From an uncultured bacterium (lineage in GTDB: Bacteria; Chloroflexota; Anaerolineae; JACIWP01), in contig CAIQJD010000906.1 in assembly GCA_903872005.1 (NCBI GenBank), positions 1 through 5,837 of the forward strand: 5,837 nt of DNA, given 5' to 3'. The translations under genes were made by a program, and so were the position numbers. Shown here piece after piece: positions 1 to 5,189 of the stretch. The notes beneath the pieces are model-generated. The model saw only the letters and a list, made by a program, of their open reading frames with translations, did no database searches and was not told the DNA's origin. Position 1 is the first letter of the stretch. Each line of letters starts with the position of its first letter.

Positions 1-64
1 CTACCGGCTCGCCGGCAATCAGCGCATCTTCCCATTCTTGCCACATCTGGACGTTGCGAATCAT
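1..64 (-). CDS. Partial hypothetical gene downstream of parB (N-terminus only)
   Basis: Reading leftward from an ATG at 64-62, the frame stays open to the window edge and gives 21 residues, MIRNVQMWQEWEDALIAGEPV. A GGAG Shine-Dalgarno lies 8 nt before the ATG. The start is only 18 nt past the parB stop (83-85), so this is probably the third gene of the parA-parB operon. A second ATG six codons in (46-44) is possible but lacks a ribosome binding site as good. I do not recognise a domain in so few residues. The tryptophan- and acid-rich start recalls small uncharacterised proteins found after parB in related genomes, but that is memory, not evidence. The gene is truncated by the window and not visibly broken. 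Confidence 0.6.
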   Translation of the reverse strand, partial: MIRNVQMWQEWEDALIAGEPV

Positions 65-82
65 TCCGTAGGCTCCAGCGCC

Positions 83-949
83 CTAACGCCGGCTCACGAT
101 GGCGTCGTACAACGCTTGCAGCTCTTCTTCCGAATAGAAATGGATCACCAGCTTGCCGCCGCGCCGGCTGCGAAAGAGTTTCACCCGCGTGTTCAACGCC
201 GACTCGAACTCCGACTCCAGCGCCTGGCTGCGCGAATCTTCCATGTCGGGGGCTTTGGCGCGCGGGCTGGTCTGGCCGGCTTCGACCAGCCGGCGCACCA
301 GCTCTTCGGTCTGGCGCACACTGAGCGCCTTGCCCAACACCAGGCCCAGGGCGTTCACCTGCAACGCCTCGTTTTCGAGGGCCAACAGGGCGCGAGCGTG
401 GCCTTCGCTGATCTTGCCGGCCGCCAGGGCCTCTTTGATCTGAGCCGGCAGGCGCAACAGGCGCACTGAGTTCGCCACGGTCACGCGGCTCTTGCCGACT
501 TTTTCGGCCACCTGTTCCTGGGTCAACGCGAAATCATCTATCAAATGGCGGTATGCGTCGGCTTCTTCCAGCGGGCTGAGATCGGCGCGCTGGATGTTCT
601 CCACCAGGGCCAGCTCCAACATTTGCTGCGGCGTGGCTTCTTTGATGATAGCCGGCGCCTGCGTCAGGCCGGCCAGGCGGGCCGCCGTCCAGCGTCGTTC
701 GCCGGCGATCAGGCGATAGGGCGCGCCGGCCGGGCCGCTCGTCACGATGAGCGGCTGGATGATGCCATGCTGGCGGATGGACTCGGCCAACTCTTGCAGC
801 GCCTCCGGTTGCATGGTATGGCGCGGCTGGTGCGGATTCGGCTCGATCTGGTCAAGGTCAATCATCTCGACATGGGCCGCCGGCGCGGCCGGCTGTGTTG
901 GGATCAGCGCGTTCAGGCCGCGACCGAGGCCGCCTTTGGGTTGTGGCAT
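83..949 (-). CDS. parB: Chromosome partitioning protein ParB (Spo0J family)
   Basis: This 288-residue protein has the length and layout of chromosomal ParB, the CTP-dependent DNA clamp that loads at parS sites and works with ParA in chromosome segregation. Residues 7-12 (GLGRGL) are the usual conserved N-terminal patch. The ParB/Srx-like CTP-binding domain covers about 27-125, with NPHQPR at 38-43, GERRWTAA at 83-90 and ENIQRADLSPLEEA at 117-130. A helix-turn-helix lies at about 142-168 (LTQEQVAEKVGKSRVTV), followed by GKISEGHARALLAL at 178-191. A variable linker (about 225-245) leads to the C-terminal dimerisation region. In the CTP-binding box the usual second arginine (GERRxR) is threonine 88. 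Translation starts at the ATG at 949, with AGGAGG 9 nt upstream overlapping the parA stop. The gene is cotranscribed with parA. Confidence 0.97.
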   Translation of the reverse strand: MPQPKGGLGRGLNALIPTQPAAPAAHVEMIDLDQIEPNPHQPRHTMQPEALQELAESIRQHGIIQPLIVTSGPAGAPYRLIAGERRWTAARLAGLTQAPAIIKEATPQQMLELALVENIQRADLSPLEEADAYRHLIDDFALTQEQVAEKVGKSRVTVANSVRLLRLPAQIKEALAAGKISEGHARALLALENEALQVNALGLVLGKALSVRQTEELVRRLVEAGQTSPRAKAPDMEDSRSQALESEFESALNTRVKLFRSRRGGKLVIHFYSEEELQALYDAIVSRR

Positions 950-958
950 GGATCAGCG

Positions 959-963
959 CCTCC

Positions 964-965
<2 letters not shown>
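959..965 (-). promoter_or_regulatory. parB ribosome binding site overlapping the parA stop codon
   Basis: On the minus strand the sequence reads GAGGAGG, then 9 nt, then the parB ATG at 949. The first two bases (GA) are also the last two bases of the parA stop codon TGA (966-964). This fixes the parB start and suggests translational coupling between the two genes. Confidence 0.85.
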
Positions 966-1734
<769 letters not shown>

Positions 1735-1775
1735 GGCGTGCGTACGCATCCTAGAGAACAGGCTGAAGTGCGCCT

Positions 1776-1784
1776 ATTTTAACA
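1776..1784 (-). promoter_or_regulatory. Extended -10 promoter for the parA-parB operon
   Basis: On the minus strand the sequence reads TGT-TAAAAT, an extended -10 (TGn plus five of six matches to TATAAT). The predicted transcript start is near 1769, giving a leader of about 35 nt to the parA ATG at 1734. The best -35 candidate at 17-bp spacing is TTTCTA (1804-1799), only a 3/6 match, so recognition would rest on the TGn motif. It shares TGnTAAAAT with the promoter at 5122-5150. Confidence 0.55.
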
Positions 1785-1823
1785 TAGAGCGAGGAGAATA
1801 GAAAAAAGAAGCGTCCAGCCGGC

Positions 1824-1950
1824 AGCGATCAGCTTTCAGCAATCAGTCCTTTGGTTTCACCTGCCTTGGGCTTCAGGGCGATGCGCATCCCGCTGCTACG
1901 ACTTGGGATGCGCCGGCGGCTGGCCGGCTGATCGCTGAAAGCTGACCGCT
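1824..1950. repeat. Nested inverted-repeat element between parA and yqeB
   Basis: Two 23-nt arms, 1824-1846 and 1928-1950, are inverted copies matching at 21 of 23 positions (left arm begins AGCGATCAGCTTTCAGC). Both differences are A/G changes. Between them lies an independent hairpin at 1883-1913. The arm sequence, built on CAGCTTTCAGC-ATCAG, resembles a short intergenic repeat seen scattered in many bacterial genomes. The 127-bp unit is non-coding: no convincing start, ribosome binding site or codon pattern is seen inside. It could be a small non-autonomous or REP-like element, or a cruciform-forming spacer. No target-site duplication was recognised. Confidence 0.7.
1883..1913. repeat. 9-bp perfect hairpin inside the parA-yqeB repeat
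   Basis: GCGCATCCC (1883-1891) pairs perfectly with GGGATGCGC (1905-1913) across a 13-nt loop. It sits near the centre of the larger inverted repeat. No T-tract follows on either strand, so it is not an intrinsic terminator. Confidence 0.6.
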
Positions 1951-1958
1951 CCCCTTGT

Positions 1959-1987
1959 TTGACCTCTCGCCCAAGCTGTGCTACAAA
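1959..1987 (+). promoter_or_regulatory. Likely promoter of the yqeB-xdhC operon
   Basis: TTGACC (1959-1964, five of six matches to TTGACA) is followed by a 17-bp spacer and TACAAA (1982-1987, four of six to TATAAT). A TGn extension (TGC) precedes the -10. The motif CTGTGCTA at its -10 also occurs at the strong promoter near 5145. Transcription would begin near 1994-1995, at the yqeB ATG itself, so the mRNA would be leaderless or nearly so. The weak AAAGG before the ATG would then be promoter rather than ribosome binding site. Confidence 0.45.
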
Positions 1988-1994
1988 GGCCGTG

Positions 1995-2819
1995 ATGAAC
2001 ATACACGCTCTCTTTACCCCGCCCCTGGTCGTCATTCGCGGCGCCGGCGAGATGGCGAGCGCCATCGCCGTTTGCCTGCACAGCGTCGGCTGCCGCGTCG
2101 TTTTGACCGAGACCGAGCGCCCCCTGGCGATTCGTCGCGCTGTCTCGTTCTCTGATGCGGTCTACGATGACGCCGGCCGCGCCTCCGTCGAGGGCGTCAC
2201 GGCCCGCCGCGCCGCCGATCCGGCCGGCGTCGCGGCGATCCTGGACGCCGGCGACATCGCCCTGCTGATAGACCCGGCCGGCGCCTGCCTCGCGGCGCTG
2301 CGGCCGGCGGCCGTCATAGACGCCATCCTCGCCAAGCGCAATCTGGGCACGCGCAGCACCGACGCTCCCATCGTCATCGCCCTGGGGCCGGGCTTCTGGG
2401 CCGGCCGCGATTGCCACGCCGTCATCGAGACCCAGCGCGGCCACGACCTGGGCCGTATCCTCTGGGAAGGGCCGGCGCAGGCCAACACCGGCGCGCCGGC
2501 GCCCATCTTGGGCCACGCCGCGGACCGCGTGCTGCGCGCGCCGGCCGCCGGCGCCATCGTCTGGACGACGCGCATCGGCGATCTGGTGAGCGCCGGCCAG
2601 GTCTTGGGCGCGGTCAGCGGCCAACCGATCCTGGCGCCCTTCGCCGGCGTCCTGCGCGGCGCGATCCGGCCGGGCATCCCGGTGGAAGCTGGCCTGAAGA
2701 TCGGCGATGTGGACCCGCGCGGCGAGGGCCGTGCGGCTTTCACCATTTCAGACAAGGCGCGCGCCATCGCCGGCGGGACGCTTCAGGCGTTGCTGATACT
2801 GCTGCGCCGGCAAGGATGA
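1995..2819 (+). CDS. yqeB: YqeB/EF2563-family molybdenum hydroxylase maturation protein
   Basis: This 274-residue protein matches the YqeB (EF2563) family, named for its association with selenium-dependent molybdenum hydroxylase systems. Its biochemical activity is not settled, and a role in cofactor maturation or insertion is assumed from gene neighbourhoods. Family hallmarks in order are the Rossmann-like VVIRGAGEMAS (12-22), AVSFSDAVYD (49-58), VEGVTARR (65-72), ILAKRNLGTR (111-120), ALGPGFWAG (129-137) and IETQRGHDLGRILWEG (144-159). A barrel-sandwich, lipoyl-like C-terminal part follows (about 169-242, ending GLKIGDVDPRG), then ISDKARAIAGG (251-261). I chose the ATG at 1995 because homology begins at once. 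An in-frame ATG 12 codons upstream (1959) would lie within the -35 element. No in-frame TGA codon indicates selenocysteine. The stop overlaps the earliest possible xdhC start (ATGA, 2816-2819), indicating coupling. Confidence 0.9.
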   Translation: MNIHALFTPPLVVIRGAGEMASAIAVCLHSVGCRVVLTETERPLAIRRAVSFSDAVYDDAGRASVEGVTARRAADPAGVAAILDAGDIALLIDPAGACLAALRPAAVIDAILAKRNLGTRSTDAPIVIALGPGFWAGRDCHAVIETQRGHDLGRILWEGPAQANTGAPAPILGHAADRVLRAPAAGAIVWTTRIGDLVSAGQVLGAVSGQPILAPFAGVLRGAIRPGIPVEAGLKIGDVDPRGEGRAAFTISDKARAIAGGTLQALLILLRRQG

Positions 2820-2821
2820 AA

Positions 2822-3910
2822 ATGGCTGATTCTCTTTTCCGCACGTTACAGGGGTTCCTGGCCCAAGGGCAGCGCGTGGCGACCGCGACCATCATCCGCA
2901 CGGCCGGCTCCACGCCGCGCGAGGTCGGCGCGCAGATGTTGATTGGCCGCGATGGGCGCAGCGCCGGCACGATTGGCGGCGGCTGCGGCGAGGTGGAGGT
3001 GATGCGCGCCGCGCTGGATGTGCTGACGGCCGACGCGGCGGCCATCGTGCGGGTGGACCTGACCGGCGAGATTGACCTGGACGCTGACGGCATCTGCGGC
3101 GGGGTAATGGATGTGCTGGTGGAACCCTGGTCGCCGGCCGGGGCCGATGCGGCGCTCCTGAACACATTGGCCGACGCGGCCGACGCCAATCGGAGCGTGG
3201 CCCTGGCGACGCGCCTCCCGCCGGCCGAGCCGCAGCGCGTCTTGATGGAAGAAGAGGGCGACGCGCCGGCGCATTGGCCGGCGGCCCTGGTCGAGGCCGC
3301 GCGGGAGCGCCTGGCGCAACGCCAATCGGGCATCATCGGCGCCGAGTGGTTTCTGGAGATCCAGCCGGCCCGGCCGACGCTCCTCATCGCCGGCGGCGGC
3401 CACATCGCTCTGCCTCTGGCCCAGATGGGCGCGCAGCTCGATTTCCGCGTCGTCGTGGTGGACGACCGCCCCAGCTTCGCCAACACAGCACGCTTCCCGA
3501 TGGCCGAGCCGGTGATCTGCCAGTTGTTCGAGCCGGCGTTGCGCGGCTTCCCGATTGACCGCGACACGTATATCGTCATCATCACGCGCGGCCATCAGCA
3601 TGATGTGGAGTGCCTGTTGGCGGTGATCGAGTCGCCGGCAGCCTACATCGGCATGATCGGCAGCCGCCGGCGCATCAAAGGCGTCTTCGAGTTGTTGACG
3701 CGCGAAGAGGGCATTGCGCCGGAACGGCTGGCGCGCGTCTGCTCGCCCATTGGGTTGGATATTGGGGCGCGCACGCCGGCCGAAATCGCCGTCGCCATCC
3801 TGGCCGAGATCATCAACGGCCGGCGCGGCGGCCGCGCCATTTCTCTGGCGGCGCAAAGACGAGGAGATTTCACCGCCGAGACGCAGAGGACGCCGAGAGA
3901 ATCGAACTGA
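2822..3910 (+). CDS. XdhC/CoxI-family molybdenum cofactor insertion factor
   Basis: This is a full-length XdhC-family protein of 362 residues, the cytoplasmic group that binds molybdenum cofactor, promotes its sulfuration and delivers it to xanthine-dehydrogenase-type hydroxylases. The N-terminal XdhC/CoxI domain shows TIIRTAGSTPREVGAQML (23-40), GTIGGGCGEVEV (49-60) and ICGGVMDVLVEP (91-102). The C-terminal Rossmann domain shows LLIAGGGHIALPLA (187-200), VVVDDRPSFAN (211-221), TRGHQHDVECL (255-265), YIGMIGSRRR (275-284) and SPIGLDIGARTPAEIAVAI (308-326). The start at 2822 has AAGGA five nt upstream. An ATG at 2816, overlapping the yqeB stop, would add two residues but puts AAGG directly against the start codon. 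From about residue 350 (TAETQRTPRESN) the protein is encoded by an inverted repeat and looks like a non-native tail; the conserved domain ends near 333. It is co-transcribed with yqeB. Confidence 0.93.
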   Translation: MADSLFRTLQGFLAQGQRVATATIIRTAGSTPREVGAQMLIGRDGRSAGTIGGGCGEVEVMRAALDVLTADAAAIVRVDLTGEIDLDADGICGGVMDVLVEPWSPAGADAALLNTLADAADANRSVALATRLPPAEPQRVLMEEEGDAPAHWPAALVEAARERLAQRQSGIIGAEWFLEIQPARPTLLIAGGGHIALPLAQMGAQLDFRVVVVDDRPSFANTARFPMAEPVICQLFEPALRGFPIDRDTYIVIITRGHQHDVECLLAVIESPAAYIGMIGSRRRIKGVFELLTREEGIAPERLARVCSPIGLDIGARTPAEIAVAILAEIINGRRGGRAISLAAQRRGDFTAETQRTPRESN

Positions 3911-3966
3911 TTCCATTGCCTGGCTACGTTTTCGCGTAACTCTGCGCTCTCCGCGCCTCTGCGGTG
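3871..3966. repeat. Imperfect inverted repeat at the xdhC 3' end
   Basis: The left arm (3871-3897, starting CACCGCCGAGACGCAGAGGA) and right arm (3940-3966, ending CTCTGCGGTG) are inverted copies matching at 21 of 27 positions, with a 42-nt loop. Each arm is built from CGC-GAG units about 8-9 nt apart, as in the widespread 'accacagagacacagagaa' type of intergenic repeat. The left arm and part of the loop lie inside xdhC, whose TGA is at 3908-3910. There is no T-tract, so it is not a canonical terminator. The rest of the 93-bp gap to the next gene holds only the GAGAGGGGG ribosome binding site and no convincing promoter. Confidence 0.65.
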
Positions 3967-4003
3967 GGGAAGCTATCGTTTCCGAGAGGGGGTACATCAC
4001 ATC

Positions 4004-5077
4004 GTGTCATCCGTATCATCCTACCGCATCGCCGTGATCCCCGGCGATGGCATCGGCCAGGAAGTCGTCCCCGCCGGCGTCCAGGTCTTGCAGGCCGCCG
4101 GCCGGCGTTACGGCTCCTTCTCCCTCGACTTGACCTGGTTCGATTGGGGCTGCGACTATTACCTGCGGCACGGACGCATGATGCCGGCCGATGGCCTGGA
4201 CATCCTGCGCGGCTTCGACGCCATCTACTTCGGGGCCTGCGGCTTCCCTACCGTCCCCGACCACGTCTCGCTGTGGGGCCTGCGCCTCGCCATCTGCCAG
4301 GGCTTCGATCAATATGTCTGCCTGCGGCCGGCGCGCCTCCTGGAAGGCGTCGCGGCGCCCCTGGCCGGCAAGCGCCCCGGCGACGTGGATGTGGTGGTGG
4401 TGCGCGAGAACACCGAGGGGCTGTATGGCGGAGCCGGCGGGCGCACCCATCGCGGCCTGCCCAACGAGACGGCCACCCAGATTCAGGTCTTCACCCGCGA
4501 CGGCGTCGAGCGCATCATCCGCTACGCGTTCGATCTGGCGGCGCGCCGGCCGCGCCGCCGGCTGACCAGCGCCACCAAGTCCAATGCCTGCCAGTATACG
4601 ATGACCCTCTGGGACGACGTCTTCGCCGAGACGGCGCGGCGCTATCCGACCGTCGAGACGGACGTGCAGCTCATTGATTCGCTGGCGGCGCGCTGCGTCA
4701 GCCGGCCGGAGAGCCTGGACGTCATCGTCGGGTGCAACCTCTTCGGCGACATCCTCAGTGACCTGACCGGCGCGCTGGTGGGCGGCCTGGGCCTGGCCCC
4801 TTCGGCCAACATGGACCCGCTGCGGCGCTATCCCAGCATGTTCGAGCCGGTGCATGGCTCCGCGCCGGATATCTTCGGCAAGGGCATCGCCAACCCCATC
4901 GCGGCCATCTGGTCGGGCGCGATGATGCTGGAGTTCCTGGGACAGGAAGCCGCCGCCGGCGCGTTGGTGCGCGCCATCGAGGCGACGCTGCGGGCGGGGC
5001 GGACGCGCACCCCCGATCTGGGCGGCGCGGCCACGACGCAAGAGATGGCCGCGGCGGTGATGGAGCATCTGGAGTGA
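4004..5077 (+). CDS. NAD-dependent beta-decarboxylating dehydrogenase, tartrate/D-malate dehydrogenase-like
   Basis: This 357-residue protein belongs to the isocitrate/isopropylmalate dehydrogenase superfamily, which oxidises and decarboxylates 2-hydroxy acids using NAD(P) and a divalent metal. Overall it looks closest to the TtuC/DmlA branch (tartrate or D-malate dehydrogenase): IAVIPGDGIGQEV (9-21), FDWGCDYYLRHGRMMP (46-61), FDAIYFGACG (71-80), VPDHVSLWGL (84-93) and ENTEGLYGG (135-143). It also has LTSATKSN (187-194), CNLFGDILSDL (244-254) and MFEPVHGSAPDI (279-290). Predicted catalytic residues are Tyr141 and Lys192; metal ligands are Asp225, Asp249 and Asp253. Asp289 in HGSAPD points to NAD rather than NADP. 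The segment usually carrying substrate-binding arginines reads LRLAICQGFDQY (93-104), where E. coli DmlA as I recall it has arginines, so the substrate is uncertain. It starts with GTG at 4004, behind GAGAGGGGG at 11 nt spacing; no better start is in frame. A terminator follows 7 nt after the stop. Confidence 0.88.
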   Translation: MSSVSSYRIAVIPGDGIGQEVVPAGVQVLQAAGRRYGSFSLDLTWFDWGCDYYLRHGRMMPADGLDILRGFDAIYFGACGFPTVPDHVSLWGLRLAICQGFDQYVCLRPARLLEGVAAPLAGKRPGDVDVVVVRENTEGLYGGAGGRTHRGLPNETATQIQVFTRDGVERIIRYAFDLAARRPRRRLTSATKSNACQYTMTLWDDVFAETARRYPTVETDVQLIDSLAARCVSRPESLDVIVGCNLFGDILSDLTGALVGGLGLAPSANMDPLRRYPSMFEPVHGSAPDIFGKGIANPIAAIWSGAMMLEFLGQEAAAGALVRAIEATLRAGRTRTPDLGGAATTQEMAAAVMEHLE

Positions 5078-5084
5078 GGCGGAG

Positions 5085-5120
5085 CCGCCCGCAGGTTTCC
5101 TGACCTGCGGGTGGTTTTTT
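5085..5120 (+). terminator. Rho-independent terminator after the dehydrogenase gene
   Basis: A 12-bp stem, CCGCCCGCAGGT (5085-5096) with ACCTGCGGGTGG (5103-5114), contains one G-U pair and closes a 6-nt loop (TTCCTG). Six T residues follow at 5115-5120. It begins 7 nt past the dehydrogenase stop codon and ends the rightward transcription unit. Confidence 0.92.
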
Positions 5121-5121
5121 G

Positions 5122-5150
5122 TTGACACGCGCCGGCATCTGTGCTAAAAT
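5122..5150 (+). promoter_or_regulatory. Near-consensus sigma-70-type promoter of the STAND gene
   Basis: A perfect TTGACA (5122-5127) is followed by a 17-bp spacer and TAAAAT (5145-5150, five of six), with a TGC extension before the -10. Transcription should start near 5157, giving a leader of about 33 nt. That leader carries AGGAGA (5178-5183) 6 nt before the ATG at 5190. No operator-like palindrome is evident, so the gene looks constitutively expressed. Confidence 0.85.
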
Positions 5151-5189
5151 CAGCCTATCGCGCCCGATTCTTCAGCCAGGAGAATTGCC

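Noticed and set aside
901..959. Ten-base direct repeat GGATCAGCGC at 901 and 950
   Set aside because: One copy is in the parB coding sequence and the other spans the region just before its start. There is no wider similarity, so it is probably coincidence.
1854..1860. GTTTCAC, a half-site of the parS palindrome, upstream of parA
   Set aside because: The second half (GTGAAAC) is missing, and no CACGTG core exists anywhere in the window. It is most likely chance.
1950..1994. Possible molybdenum-cofactor riboswitch upstream of yqeB
   Set aside because: There is too little space between the inverted repeat and the ATG, the predicted transcript starts at the ATG, and no multi-helix structure was seen.
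2411..2821. N-terminal extension of XdhC back to an upstream ATG at 2411
   Set aside because: This part is Arg/Pro-rich and lies entirely within yqeB in another frame; XdhC homology starts only after 2822.
1995..3910. Possible selenocysteine use in the 'selenium-dependent' maturation genes
   Set aside because: Neither gene contains an in-frame TGA before its natural stop. The family name refers to the client enzyme system.
3871..3966. Intrinsic terminator between xdhC and the dehydrogenase gene
   Set aside because: The stem is imperfect with a 42-nt loop, and no T-run follows on the plus strand.
2846..4000. Long open frame of 384 codons on the minus strand opposite xdhC
   Set aside because: It is a GC-driven shadow: the translation is rich in Arg, Ala and His with no recognisable motif, while the plus strand encodes a clear XdhC protein.
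4016..5128. Long open frame of 370 codons on the minus strand opposite the dehydrogenase gene
   Set aside because: The translation is low-complexity with no conserved domain, and its start would lie beyond the terminator; the plus-strand protein has complete family motifs.
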